Shown here one piece after another: positions 41,396-51,200 of a DNA stretch of 55,312 nucleotides. The position numbers and the translations under genes were made by a program. The number at the start of each line of letters is the position of its first letter. Within the stretch, counting starts at the first letter, position 1. Source of the stretch: Dyella psychrodurans (GTDB lineage: Bacteria > Pseudomonadota > Gammaproteobacteria > Xanthomonadales > Rhodanobacteraceae); NCBI RefSeq assembly GCF_003363265.1, contig NZ_QRBF01000012.1, positions 1-55,312 on the forward strand. The letters run 5' to 3'. The notes beneath the pieces were generated by a model. It saw nothing but the letters and a program-made list of their open reading frames with translations. It searched no databases and was not told the DNA's origin.

Positions 41396-41654
41396 AGCAA
41401 TGACCTCTTGGAGGCGATGGACTCGCTGATTATCAAAGCCAGGGCGTACGCGCCTCGGCCAAATGAAGGCAACAGCTAGTGTGCGCCTTTCGGAAAAATG
41501 CAACCGATTTCGGAACAACGATTCAACCCGCTTCGTCCGCACGTTGTTGCGCGTGACGTCACCTTTGATAGCTGCACGCGAAACAGCATCGGCCGTAATC
41601 GTTGATCAGCGTGCGCTGACAGACGTTCGCAGGGTGGCGTGCGAAGGTCGCCGA

Positions 41655-41965
41655 GTCGGGCGCGGCGTTCTCGTGGCACCAAACCGCCCGACGCTCAGTG
41701 AAGTAGCGCGGACCGCATGGGGTGGAGCCCATACGATCCGCTAACCACAACTAACTTTCAGGAGTTAATCATGGCTAAGCCCGATGATACGGCACTCGTT
41801 TGCCATCGTCCCGGCCCCAGAGTGCGCACAGCGTATTTCTTCACCATCGTTTTCCCGAAACGATGTCGGGCAATCAGGGCTAACGACTAAACGGACCATC
41901 CATTTCCGATAGTCCTTGCAGGATTTTTCCTGCAGCCCGTCACGCCGTATGCAATGTACGGCGTG
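41655..41965 (+). ncRNA. Candidate structured leader RNA, copy 2
   Basis: Same order of hairpins as 17277-17592: GTCGGGCG/CGCCCGAC (41655-41662/41685-41692); GCGGACCG/CGATCCGC (41708-41715/41734-41741, one mismatch, with an inner ATGGG/CCCAT stem); CATCGTTT/AAACGATG (41845-41852/41858-41865); GCAGGA-TTTT-TCCTGC (41918-41933); and CACGCCGTA/TACGGCGTG (41941-41949/41957-41965). The third stem is unlike copy 1 in sequence yet still pairs. It lies between the recombinase gene and the small-protein gene at 42030. Confidence 0.6.
41771..41890 (+). CDS. Leader ORF inside the structured element, copy 2
   Basis: 39 codons, preceded by AGGAGTTAATC. It aligns with the ORF at 17399: early DDTA, a central AYFFT and an Arg-rich end. 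The third hairpin of the leader lies within it, so translation could alter folding of the RNA. Basic peptide, no membrane helix. Confidence 0.5.
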   Translation: MAKPDDTALVCHRPGPRVRTAYFFTIVFPKRCRAIRAND

Positions 41966-42029
41966 ATCTAAGCGTGCACATGCACAGGGTCGCAGTTTGC
42001 GGCCGATCTCATCGCGCAAAGGAACAACG

Positions 42030-42320
42030 ATGAAAGAGAAAGCTCCAGGAGCCTGGCTCACACTCAACACCAGTTACTACCCTGCCCCCATCGGCAACCC
42101 GCTCGCCCTGCTGGACGATGCTTACACGTTGCTGGAAAGCGCCCAAGGCATCGTCCACCTCATGCGGGATGCACTACAACTCTCTCCCTGCGTCGACCCG
42201 CGCGCGCTAGCGCTTGCGCTGAAAGGTGTCGAAACGCTTATGGAAATGAGCGCCGGTTCTACCGAAGCGGCCCATGTGCGCTTCGAGGAGATTGGGGACG
42301 GCTGGGTTGCCAGTCATTGA
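42030..42320 (+). CDS. Small helical protein downstream of leader copy 2
   Basis: 96 residues, AAAGGAAC before the ATG. A helical region NPLALLDDAYTLLESAQGIVHLM near 23-45 and a second helix ALALALKGVETLMEMSAG near 60-78 recall the plan of the protein at 17617, though direct similarity is weak. Cytoplasmic. Its last 58 codons are duplicated at 43953-44127. Its own terminator is cut: the hairpin that follows the duplicate is lost here. Confidence 0.65.
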   Translation: MKEKAPGAWLTLNTSYYPAPIGNPLALLDDAYTLLESAQGIVHLMRDALQLSPCVDPRALALALKGVETLMEMSAGSTEAAHVRFEEIGDGWVASH

Positions 42321-42354
42321 AGCAAGCAGGGTGGGTTGAACAAGGGAAACTCAA
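42146..42354 (+). repeat. 209-bp direct repeat, copy A
   Basis: Matches 43953-44161 with about 11 differences in 209 bp (about 95 percent, counted by eye). It covers the 3' part of the gene at 42030 and the first arm of its terminator. Copies A and B bracket the genes at 42625 and 43622. Confidence 0.9.
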
Positions 42355-42624
42355 GGAAACGGGACTACTCCAGACAGTGTCCTTTTGAGACGCTTTTTTC
42401 TGCAATCAGAGAGGCGTTGCGGTCGTAACAATGCAGGCCAGCACCTACCTTTATTAGTCAGATGGCTTACAGCGACTAACAATTGAAACCCATTCATCAC
42501 CGTTAACGAACTGTCGCATCCTCGAATCGCGCTTGTTCGTAAAGAAAAATCATTAGGCAAGGTTCAGAACCAACAGCGCACCCGCAAATACTGCCAACCA
42601 TTCGAATACGTGAGGGGCCTGAGA

Positions 42625-43569
42625 ATGAATAAGTCGACCTGTCTTGCAGCTGCTCTACTAGTGGGCGTAATCAGCTTTCCCGTATGCAATAACGCTTATG
42701 GTAATCACGTTAATATGCCAACGCCTTGCCAAGCAGGTGGCGGGACGCTATCCGTTGCCAAGAGAACACTGACAACAGCAGACTTTCGCTACGTGGGGCA
42801 ACCTGTACTCCAGAGCAGCAAATCCCGATTAGGCTCCACACCCGACGAAGTGCAAGCGAATTTTGCGGACATCATCGAAGCCAATTTTCAATACGGGAGC
42901 ACGGAACATCTCCTGAACGGTCTCTCGGAACGAGAACTCAATGACCTCGCAGATTTATATGCCATACGCACGCAAGGCAATACGCAACCACTCCTGAAAA
43001 TCTTTGCCAAACGTCTTAGTGACCAATCACTAATCAGAGTGGCAAAAGTGTTCGGTACTAAACAGGTGAGCGCAGCGGTCAATGAGTATGCTTCGCCCGA
43101 CATACAAAGCTCATTCAATACAAAGGTGGCCGCTATTGACCCCGTGCAGCCGTTATCTGGCCTAGCAACACCTATGGCTGCTCCAACGTTAGATATGACG
43201 CTCCAGGAAATCTACCTTGAATTTCGCACTGCCCCGGTTGGCAGCGTGGGACCGACGGCAGCCATCGCCGAAACAACTATGTATAGCGCAATTTGGTTAA
43301 CGGCTGCGTGGAAAACTGGTACGGCAATAGGTAACCAGCTTCACGATTTGATCGTAACTTACGATCCATCGCTAGACGATGCCATTGGCGGCACCGTGGC
43401 AGGCATGGTCGATCAAGCCAACCAATCGTGGGACCAATTCACGCAAGGAGAATATCAAAATTCTTTCGATGCGCTCTTTGGATATCCCGTTACCAATAGC
43501 GAAAATCCAGCAGGAGATTTCGGCGAGTTTTCGGACATGGACTTTTATTTAAACGCCTGTAGTCCATAA
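42625..43569 (+). CDS. Exported protein of unknown function (cargo gene)
   Basis: 314 residues from the ATG at 42625, preceded by GAGGGG. Signal peptide 1-26 (ends AYG-NHV). The mature part is mostly helical (ADIIEANFQYGSTEHLLNGLSERELNDLADLY), with a Gly/Ala-rich segment near 230-260. No family recognised. It lies between two 209-bp direct repeats and is AT-richer than the flanking core genes, so it was probably brought in or fixed by a duplication/insertion event. About 270 bp upstream hold no gene. Confidence 0.6.
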   Translation: MNKSTCLAAALLVGVISFPVCNNAYGNHVNMPTPCQAGGGTLSVAKRTLTTADFRYVGQPVLQSSKSRLGSTPDEVQANFADIIEANFQYGSTEHLLNGLSERELNDLADLYAIRTQGNTQPLLKIFAKRLSDQSLIRVAKVFGTKQVSAAVNEYASPDIQSSFNTKVAAIDPVQPLSGLATPMAAPTLDMTLQEIYLEFRTAPVGSVGPTAAIAETTMYSAIWLTAAWKTGTAIGNQLHDLIVTYDPSLDDAIGGTVAGMVDQANQSWDQFTQGEYQNSFDALFGYPVTNSENPAGDFGEFSDMDFYLNACSP

Positions 43570-43621
43570 GTAGAAAAGGGTGGGTGATATACCGCGCACC
43601 CACTTAACCCGGGAGACGCCC

Positions 43622-43927
43622 ATGGGAAGCACACGTACCTCTGGCTCGCGCTGGCTGAAAGTCAGTCTTTTCCTAGCACTGGCCATCATCGGAGTTATAC
43701 AAAGACCCTCACTTGCGTCGTACCTGTTTGCCGCAGGTTTCATGTGTTGGGCATGGTGCGAGGCTTTTACAAAGCGATCGTCGCTCACGAAATTGCGCTC
43801 CACCATCGGAGAGATCTACCGTGGCTATAGAGACTCTGGACAGCGCACAGAATCAATGATTGTCGCTGTCAGCGTCCTAGGTCTGATACTTTGCACAGCG
43901 GGTTTTGTAGTGCAGTGGCAGTCCTGA
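43622..43927 (+). CDS. Small membrane protein of unknown function (cargo gene)
   Basis: 101 residues, GGGAG before the ATG. Three hydrophobic segments (about 12-26, 31-49 and 78-96) joined by a basic loop (KRSSLTKLRSTIGEIYRGYRD). The family is not recognised. It follows the exported protein by 52 bp, probably in one transcript. Downstream come the GGTACC element at 43933 and copy B of the 209-bp repeat. Confidence 0.6.
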   Translation: MGSTRTSGSRWLKVSLFLALAIIGVIQRPSLASYLFAAGFMCWAWCEAFTKRSSLTKLRSTIGEIYRGYRDSGQRTESMIVAVSVLGLILCTAGFVVQWQS

Positions 43928-43932
43928 GCAAG

Positions 43933-43945
43933 GGTACCTAGTACC
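43933..43945. repeat. GGTACC-type element at duplication border
   Basis: GGTACC-TA-GTACC followed by GTTATTC, a member of the GGTACC family. It abuts copy B of the 209-bp repeat, which begins at 43953, so it marks the border of the duplicated segment. Confidence 0.65.
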
Positions 43946-43952
43946 GTTATTC

Positions 43953-44127
43953 AGGCATCGTCCACCTCATGCGGGATGCACTACAACTCTCTCCATGCGT
44001 CGATGCGCGCGCGCTAGCGCTTGCGCTGAAAGGTGTCGAAACGCTTATGGAAATGAGCGCTGGCTCTACCGAAGCGGCCCATGTGCGCTTCGAGGAGATC
44101 GGGGAAGGCTGGGTTGCCAGCCATTGA
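43953..44127 (+). pseudogene. 5'-truncated duplicate of the gene at 42030
   Basis: The frame corresponds to the last 58 codons of the 42030 gene, with a few substitutions, and keeps the stop codon. It has no start codon or ribosome-binding site in register. The 5' end is cut exactly where the GGTACC element ends. The surrounding repeat (43953-44161) includes the intact terminator. Confidence 0.85.
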
Positions 44128-44133
44128 AGCAAG

Positions 44134-44171
44134 CGGGGCGGGTTGAACAAGGAAAACTCAACCCAACCCCG
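44134..44171. terminator. Terminator after the truncated duplicate
   Basis: CGGGG and GGGTTGA (44134-44146) pair with TCAACCC and CCCCG (44158-44171) with a small internal loop. It may also serve the convergent pseudouridine synthase gene. In copy A (42354) only the first arm remains. Confidence 0.65.
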
Positions 44172-44182
44172 TTCTGTTCGTC

Positions 44183-44920
44183 TCAGAATTTCTCGCCCAT
44201 CGGTAGATAGCGCCACATTCCCGGCGGCATCGCACCGTTCGGGCCCTTGCCCAACGCTACCCTGCCGATGCGCAATCGGCGGATCGACACGACGCCCAGC
44301 CCGACCTGTGCGCACATGTCGCGCAACTGTCCCACTTGCACGCCCTTGATCGCGAAGCGCAGCCGGGTCTCGTTCTGCCAACTGACCTTGCACGGCGGCA
44401 GCGCACGACCGTTGAAACTCAGGCCATGACTGAGCCGGCGCAGACCGTCGGGCGCGATCGCGCCGCAGATTTCGACGATGTACTCGTGCTCAATAAGGTC
44501 CGCATCCTCGGTCAGGCGGCGCCATACACGGCCGTCCTGGGTCAACACCATCAAGCCACTGGCCTCGGTGTCCAATGGCACCGGCGATGTCAAACGATGG
44601 AAATGGCGCCGCAGCAGGCGCTCACCACTGGGATCATCCGCCCAGCGTGTCGCCGGCGTCACCAGGGAACTGGCGGGCTTGTAAGCGTTGCTCGCATCGA
44701 ACCCAGCTGGCTTGTGCAACAAGATCGTGGCTGGCTCCACCGCTTCCAGGCGAGCGTTGGGGTCGAGTTCGACACGCTCGACGGTTACCTTGTGCTGAGG
44801 CATCTCGATCACCTGCCCGTCCACCGACACCCAGCCGTTCTGGATAAATTGCTCGGCTTCGGCGCGTGAGAGCCCGAACAGTTCGGAGACACGATGGGCA
44901 AGTCGAACTGGAGCGGACAT
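44183..44920 (-). CDS. RsuA/RluB/E/F-family pseudouridine synthase
   Basis: 245 residues. An S4 RNA-binding domain (RVSELFGLSRAEAEQFIQNGWVSVDG, 10-35) precedes the catalytic domain. The catalytic Asp is in PLDTEASGLMVLTQDG near 117-132 (Pro replaces the common Arg/Gly before LD). The LLHKPAGF motif is near 67-74. The RluF-like features (QVGQLRDMCAQVGLGVVSIRRLRIG) suggest modification of 23S rRNA; the exact site cannot be told. Confidence 0.88.
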   Translation of the reverse strand: MSAPVRLAHRVSELFGLSRAEAEQFIQNGWVSVDGQVIEMPQHKVTVERVELDPNARLEAVEPATILLHKPAGFDASNAYKPASSLVTPATRWADDPSGERLLRRHFHRLTSPVPLDTEASGLMVLTQDGRVWRRLTEDADLIEHEYIVEICGAIAPDGLRRLSHGLSFNGRALPPCKVSWQNETRLRFAIKGVQVGQLRDMCAQVGLGVVSIRRLRIGRVALGKGPNGAMPPGMWRYLPMGEKF

Positions 44921-45015
44921 GGGAATAGCCAGGGAAGCGAGAACGCAGTGTAACGATTGGAAAGCCGTCGGTGCGCGAAGCGATGAAATGTTCGCTTCCG
45001 GGGCTAACGAACAAG

Positions 45016-45028
45016 GGTACCTGGTACC
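45016..45028. repeat. GGTACC-type element
   Basis: GGTACC-T-GGTACC followed by GTTATTC, identical in arrangement to the elements at 21672 and 36079. It lies between the pseudouridine synthase gene and the defence-like region. Confidence 0.75.
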
Positions 45029-45072
45029 GTTATTCTCTGCTTTCGTTTTTCACACCCTTTGGTCAAACGATC

Positions 45073-45591
45073 TCAGGCAACAGCTGCATGCTGATTAGCA
45101 ACTTCTGTGCGCTCAACCAGAACGAATCTCCTTGACCGATCGGAAGCGACCGCTTCCAATTTCCAATGCCTGAACCAAACATAATTGGACACTGCTTTTT
45201 CCCGAACCTCCATACCGGTTCCCAGTGAGACAATTCGATAATTCCCGTGTTCGACCCAAACTGATACGACAAGCTCGCCATCAGTACCCACACCAAGGTC
45301 GCCGGTAATCGGATCGGCGTTTCCAATCATTGATCCGAGTGTGATTTCGAGCTGACGCTTCAAAATTTGTATTGCCACTTGCTTTGCCGGATGCGTGGAT
45401 ATCGTAGCAATTTGAAACGCGCTCGCCCCACCCGTAGAGACTATAAGGTCGACTGGTTTATCCACCTGAAACGGGTTAATCAGGCGGATCTTCATCACAA
45501 CCGCATCGTCGTGCAAGTAGAAAGAACCCACGGGGGAATTCAAGAGACTGACTGACTGAACTTCGCCAACTGCAAAGGGACCAGTTTCCAC
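45073..45591 (-). CDS. Hypothetical protein downstream of the nuclease-NTPase gene
   Basis: 172 residues with a GTG start at 45591, chosen because AGGGGAGG lies just upstream. No signal peptide or membrane segment. Predicted mostly beta (SFYLHDDAVVMKIRLINPF, GELVVSVWVEHGNYRIVSLG). I do not recognise the family. It follows the 824-residue gene by 64 bp, in the same direction, with an AATTAAA-type hairpin between (about 45612-45640). It may be a partner in the same system. Confidence 0.65.
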   Translation of the reverse strand: METGPFAVGEVQSVSLLNSPVGSFYLHDDAVVMKIRLINPFQVDKPVDLIVSTGGASAFQIATISTHPAKQVAIQILKRQLEITLGSMIGNADPITGDLGVGTDGELVVSVWVEHGNYRIVSLGTGMEVREKAVSNYVWFRHWKLEAVASDRSRRFVLVERTEVANQHAAVA

Positions 45592-45655
45592 GAGATTTCC
45601 TCCCCTTACCTCTAGATAGTTAAAGAGATTTAATTACCTCTGTCACCTTCAGTAC

Positions 45656-48130
45656 TCAGCCGTAAATTCGTTGAGCCGAAGAAATCACCTTCGAACAATT
45701 TGCCTCAAAGGCGTGCTCAAGCTCCGTAAATGGGTTCGTGCACCATTCCGCGGGCAGCCCTCTTCGCAGCGCCTCACTAAGTAGAAGAAAATACTGATCA
45801 GACAAATTTTTCCAAAATTTCCTAATTCGTTCTATACGAAGCCCAATACGTCGAACAGTATCTTTTTCATTGGCTATCTGTGCTGTTAGCGCCTTCAGGG
45901 TTTCCCATAGGCCGTCGTGAGAAATGAAGGTATCCATAAGCATCGCCTCCAGGAACGTAAAATCGGCGATCAATTCTCTTACAACATAGCCACCTAGACG
46001 TGTCGCAAAGAAAGAAGAAGAAAACTTTGGCTCTTCATGAGACGCCGTTTGAGCGAACCTCAACCTGCACAAATCTTGTATTACTTTGGTAACCGACGCA
46101 TCCCCATAACCCAGCTTTCGGCAGACATCTCTGAGACTCGAACCATCTATAAATTCTGCAGTCGCATCACTACCGAATCTGACGAGGCCAGCCAACACAA
46201 ACATACGAAGCATTTGCGATGATGAGCGCGACAGCCTCGAATCAAATGGGTTTCCAATTACCGAGAAAGCCTCAGAATAAACATTCTGATTACCTAAAAG
46301 AATCGCCCGAAATGCCTCATGCCTAGGAAGTACATATTTTTGCTTCAATTTGTGCAAGCTTATCGCCTTGCCAGGCTCCGTGTACCCGCGCTCAAGAAAT
46401 TCTCGCGTCATACGCAATGCCAAACGGACATCTTTATTTGCTAGAACTTCTATCCTCGTCCCTATCTCGGTACCCAAAACGCTTTGTTGAATGAGTTCTG
46501 CAAAAACACTCAAATCATCTACTTCAAACCTAGCTCCATTTTCGGCAGTAAAGTGCCCCGCCTTATTTTTTAGCGCTCGATGAAGGACCATGAATCGTCT
46601 TGAAAGCACCGCCGTAATTTCCGGGGCTTCAATAGACAACGGATCAAAATCGAACGCATCGAAGGATGGATGATTTCTGTGCCTAACAAAGGTTCCTTCT
46701 CTCATCGCCAATACCAAATTTACGCTAAAACGCGAAGCAAATGATATTGCGTCTGCAAAGACCTTACCTTGGAAATCCTCGCTTTCAAATTGATCGACGT
46801 TGTCGATCACGAGAAATATTGGCTGCTTCGACGATGCATATTTGATTAGCTTGTCGACGTATGGCTTCACATTGTTGTAATCAGCCATTACAACATCAGA
46901 CAGTCTTCGCTTAAATTCCTCATCAGAGCTCGCTATCAGTGACAGCGGCCCTCTTCGAAGAGAATCAATTTCATCCTTGTAGGCCGACCGGATCGCACGA
47001 TCCCATGAACTAAAAAAATCGTCATTTTTAATATATTCAAATATAGCAGCATATATGGCTTCGATTGGGCGCTCCCCACCGGAGACGGCCCTTAAATCAA
47101 CATATATCCAATGCGGGTATTCACGATCTTTTCTTGAAGCAAAGAAGTCGTCAGTAACCACTTGCCTCGTATAGCTTAAATATGTCGTTTTACCGGCTCC
47201 GACGCTTCCTAAAACTAACAACGCCAAAGGGCGACCGTGCTTGGCTGCATCCTCAATGGCTTTTATGAAAACCTTTGACTCGCGCTCCCGAAGGGGCCGG
47301 ACTACATGTTCACCAAACAAGGCATCGTGACGCCGAAGATGCATTTTGATTCGACCATCAAACTTTGTTCTGTCCGGTGTCGGCACATAACAAAGTTCAA
47401 GAAAGTCTTTACCCCTTCCTGCAATCGTGTCTGAAAAGCAATCAATCACTTCGTTTTCAATAAGATGAAAAATTGGATTGGCTGGTCTTGCGCTATCCCG
47501 ATGGACTTGAGTTCTGAGGCGACGCTCTTGCAATTGATCTTCGGTACGCCCTAGGAGTTCTCTTTCCAGAAATCCGTCGACCACCCCATCTCGAGAAAGT
47601 AACGAAACAAAGTAGCCAAGTTCTGTGCCAAGTGCTACATCAGCAGAATCGAAAACTATTGCGCTAGACCTGTTGAATTCAATTTGATCTGACCTGCTTG
47701 CCGGAAAAATGATCCACTGCGACCCATTAGTTACCACAGCAAAAGGGATAGACTTTGATCGCCCATAGTCTCTTGCCTGAATTATTGCGTCGCCAACGTC
47801 CCCCTTAACGAACCCAGGAGTTAGCTGCACTCGGCGATCCACTACTCCTTGCAAGTCAAACGAAGCTCCAGCTCGTTTGGCTTCTATGACAATCGCTGTA
47901 TTAGCAGTGCGTAGCACGTAATCTATATAGCGCGCCTTCCCATCTTCACTTATTCGCTCTTCAGGGTGAATGTCTGCCAATGTCCAACCAAGTAACTGCT
48001 TGATGACATCGTCCACAACTTTCAGGCGCGTCTCTGCTTCATTGGCATGTGCCAGCTTCAGGTCACCAACGCGCTCACGTATTTCGCGAGCTACTCCAAC
48101 AAGCTCTAACTGCGAGTAATCGTCCGTCAT
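45656..48130 (-). CDS. PD-(D/E)XK nuclease fused to P-loop NTPase, candidate antiphage protein
   Basis: 824 residues, cytoplasmic. Residues 30-140 form a type I restriction HSDR_N-like nuclease domain, with the D-(12)-ExK set as Asp70 and Glu83/Lys85 (YIDYVL, IVIEAKR). A P-loop NTPase follows: Walker A GSVGAGKTT at 308-316 and Walker B IFLVIDNVD at 438-446. The C-terminal 300 residues are helical with possible winged-helix segments. Nuclease plus STAND/AAA-like ATPase is the layout of Avs-type and other single-gene antiphage systems. It is AT-richer than the flanking genes. Target and trigger unknown. Confidence 0.75.
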   Translation of the reverse strand: MTDDYSQLELVGVAREIRERVGDLKLAHANEAETRLKVVDDVIKQLLGWTLADIHPEERISEDGKARYIDYVLRTANTAIVIEAKRAGASFDLQGVVDRRVQLTPGFVKGDVGDAIIQARDYGRSKSIPFAVVTNGSQWIIFPASRSDQIEFNRSSAIVFDSADVALGTELGYFVSLLSRDGVVDGFLERELLGRTEDQLQERRLRTQVHRDSARPANPIFHLIENEVIDCFSDTIAGRGKDFLELCYVPTPDRTKFDGRIKMHLRRHDALFGEHVVRPLRERESKVFIKAIEDAAKHGRPLALLVLGSVGAGKTTYLSYTRQVVTDDFFASRKDREYPHWIYVDLRAVSGGERPIEAIYAAIFEYIKNDDFFSSWDRAIRSAYKDEIDSLRRGPLSLIASSDEEFKRRLSDVVMADYNNVKPYVDKLIKYASSKQPIFLVIDNVDQFESEDFQGKVFADAISFASRFSVNLVLAMREGTFVRHRNHPSFDAFDFDPLSIEAPEITAVLSRRFMVLHRALKNKAGHFTAENGARFEVDDLSVFAELIQQSVLGTEIGTRIEVLANKDVRLALRMTREFLERGYTEPGKAISLHKLKQKYVLPRHEAFRAILLGNQNVYSEAFSVIGNPFDSRLSRSSSQMLRMFVLAGLVRFGSDATAEFIDGSSLRDVCRKLGYGDASVTKVIQDLCRLRFAQTASHEEPKFSSSFFATRLGGYVVRELIADFTFLEAMLMDTFISHDGLWETLKALTAQIANEKDTVRRIGLRIERIRKFWKNLSDQYFLLLSEALRRGLPAEWCTNPFTELEHAFEANCSKVISSAQRIYG

Positions 48131-48208
48131 ACCATTAACCCCCTGTCAGATAACGATCGGCCACTCTCTTCTTCTGTAAAAGGCCCACCGAAGTGGGCCC
48201 TTATGTCT

Positions 48209-51200
48209 TTACATATTCCGCCGGTACTCCCCACCCACGTCATACAGCGCATGGGAAATCTGCCCCAACGAGTTGTACTTCACCGCCTCCATCAACTGCT
48301 CGAACACGTTCTTACGCTCACGCGCGGTGTTCTGTAGCGTCTTGAGGCTTTCCGGCGCCAGGCTGTTGCGGGCTTTACCGAATGCCAGCACGTTGTCGAT
48401 CTGCTGACCCTTCTCTTCTTCCGTGGAGCGGATGAGTTCGATTTCGGTGGCGATTTCACCGCCGTGGTCTTTGGGCAGGAAGGTGTTGACGCCGATGAGC
48501 GGCAGGCTGCCGTCGTGTTTCTTTTGTTCGTAGTACATCGATTCTTCCTGAATCTTGCCGCGTTGGTACATGGTGTCCATGGCGCCGAGTACGCCGCCGC
48601 GTTCGCTGATGGCTTCGAATTCTTTGTAGACGGCTTCTTCGACGATGTCGGTGAGGGCATCGACCACGTAGCTGCCCTGCCAGGGGTTTTCGTTGAAGTT
48701 GAGGCCGAGTTCTTTGTTGATGATCATCTGGATGGCCACGGCGCGGCGCACGCTTTCTTCGGTGGGCGTGGTGATGGCTTCGTCGTAGGCGTTGGTGTGC
48801 AGGCTGTTGCAGTTATCGAACAATGCGTACAGCGCTTGCAGCGTGGTGCGGATGTCGTTGAACTGGATTTCCTGCGCGTGCAGGGAGCGGCCGGATGTCT
48901 GGATGTGGTACTTCATCATCTGGCTGCGTGCGCTGGCGCCGTAGCGTTCGCGCATGGCGCGTGCCCAGATGCGGCGGGCGACACGGCCGATGACGGTGTA
49001 CTCCGGGTCCATGCCGTTGGAGAAGAAGAAGCTTAGGTTGGGCGCGAAGTCGTCGATGTGCATGCCGCGCGCGAGGTAGTACTCGACAATGGTGAAACCG
49101 TTGCTGAGGGTGAAGGCGAGCTGGCTGATCGGGTTGGCGCCGGCTTCGGCGATGTGATAACCGGAGATGGAGACCGAATAGAAGTTGCGCACTTTGTGGT
49201 CGACGAAGTACTGCTGGATGTCGCCCATCATGCGCAGCGCGAATTCGGTGCTGAAGATGCAGGTGTTTTGCGCCTGGTCTTCCTTGAGGATGTCGGCCTG
49301 CACGGTGCCGCGCACGGTTTGCAGGGTTTCCTCTTTGATGCGTGCGTACGTTTGTGCATCGACGAGTTGATCGCCGGTGACGCCGAGCAGGCTTAGGCCG
49401 AGGCCTTCGTTGCCTTTGGGCAGGTCGCCGGAATACGTCGGACGCTGCTTGCCGGCGAAGAGTTCGTCGATGCGCTTTTGCGCGGCGGCCCAGCGTGCGG
49501 GATCTTCCTTCAGGTATTTCTCGACGTTCTGGTCGATCGCGGTGTTCATGTACATCGCGAGGATGATCGGCGCGGGACCGTTGATGGTCATCGAGACGGA
49601 ACTGGTCGGCGAGCTGAGGTCGAAGCCGGAGTACAGCTTCTTCATGTCGTCGAGCGTGGCGACGTTGACGCCGGAGTTGCCGATCTTGCCGTAGATGTCC
49701 GGGCGCGGTGCGGGATCTTCGCCGTACAGGGTGACGGAGTCGAACGCGGTGGAAAGACGCGTGGCGGCACCGCCCTGGCTGAGGTAATGGAAACGGCGGT
49801 TAGTGCGCTCGGGTGTGCCCTCGCCCGCGAACATGCGGGTGGGATCTTCGCCGGTGCGGCGATACGGATACACGCCGCCGGTGTACGGGTAGTGGCCCGG
49901 CAGGTTTTCGCGCATCAGGAAGCGGAGTTGATCGCCCCAATCCTTGGTCTTGGGCGGCGCGACCTTCGGAATTTTCTGGTGGCTGAGCGATTCGCGGTAG
50001 TTCTCCACGCGGATCACTTTGTCGCGCACTTTGTATTCGTTTACGTCATCGGTGACGGTCTTGTAGCGTGCGGGCCAGTCGCGCAGCAGGTGCACGGCTT
50101 CGTGGCTGAGTTCGCGCAGCGCGGCGTTGTAGCGCTGGCGCAGCACGAGCATGGAGCGGTCGGCGTTGGCGTCGTGCGTGGCTTCGTGGTCGTAGCGCTC
50201 CAGTGCGTGCGGGAGTTTTTCGTCGCCGAGTTCTTTCAGCGCTTCGTAGTAGTGCTGCGCCTTGCTGGCGTATTCGGCTTCGGTTTCGATCTGGGCGTTG
50301 ATGCCGCGGCCTTGTTCGGCGATCTCGGCGAGGTAGCGCACGCGTGCACCGGGGATCAGCACGGTGGCGCGCGGTTCTTTCAGCGTTACGTCCAGGTTGG
50401 GTTTGAAATCGCAGTTGGGGCTAAGAGCGACCCCACCCTGCCCTCCCCTGGAAGGGGAGGGTTCTGCGTTGAGGTTTCCCCTTGCCGAGGGTTCAATGTG
50501 CAGCTTGTCGCGCAGCAGGCGGCAGAGGTTGGTGAACATCCAGGTGACGCCCGGATCGTTGAACTGGCTGGCGATGGTGGGATACACCGGCACGTCTTCG
50601 TCTTTCAGGCTGAAGGCGGTGCGGTTGCGCTTCCACTGCTTGCGCACGTCGCGCAGCGCGTCTTCGGCGCCGCGCTTGTCGAATTTGTTGAGCACCACGA
50701 GTTCGGCGAAATCGAGCATGTCGATTTTCTCGAGCTGGCTGGCGGCGCCGTAGTCGCTGGTCATCACGTAGACGGGGAAGTCGACGAGGTCGACGATTTC
50801 CGAATCGCTCTGGCCAATGCCGGCGGTTTCCACGATCACCAGGTCGTAGGGCTGCGCCTTGAGGAAGTTGATGCAGTCGTGCAGCACTTCGTTGGTGGCG
50901 GCGTTCTGGCGGCGCGTGGCCATGGAGCGCATGTAGATGCGATGGCTGCGCAGCGCATTCATGCGGATGCGGTCGCCCAGCAAGGCACCGCCGCTGCGGC
51001 GGCGCGTGGGGTCGACGGCGAGCACGGCGATGCGCATCTGCGGGAAGGCGTGCAGGAAGCGCAGCAGCAGTTCGTCCACCACGGAGGATTTACCCGCGCC
51101 GCCGGTGCCGGTCATGCCGAGCACGGGCGTGTGCTTGCCGGCCAGCGCCCATTCTTTGCGCAGGCGTGCGAGTTCGGTGTCGCTGAGCTTGTCTTCTTCG

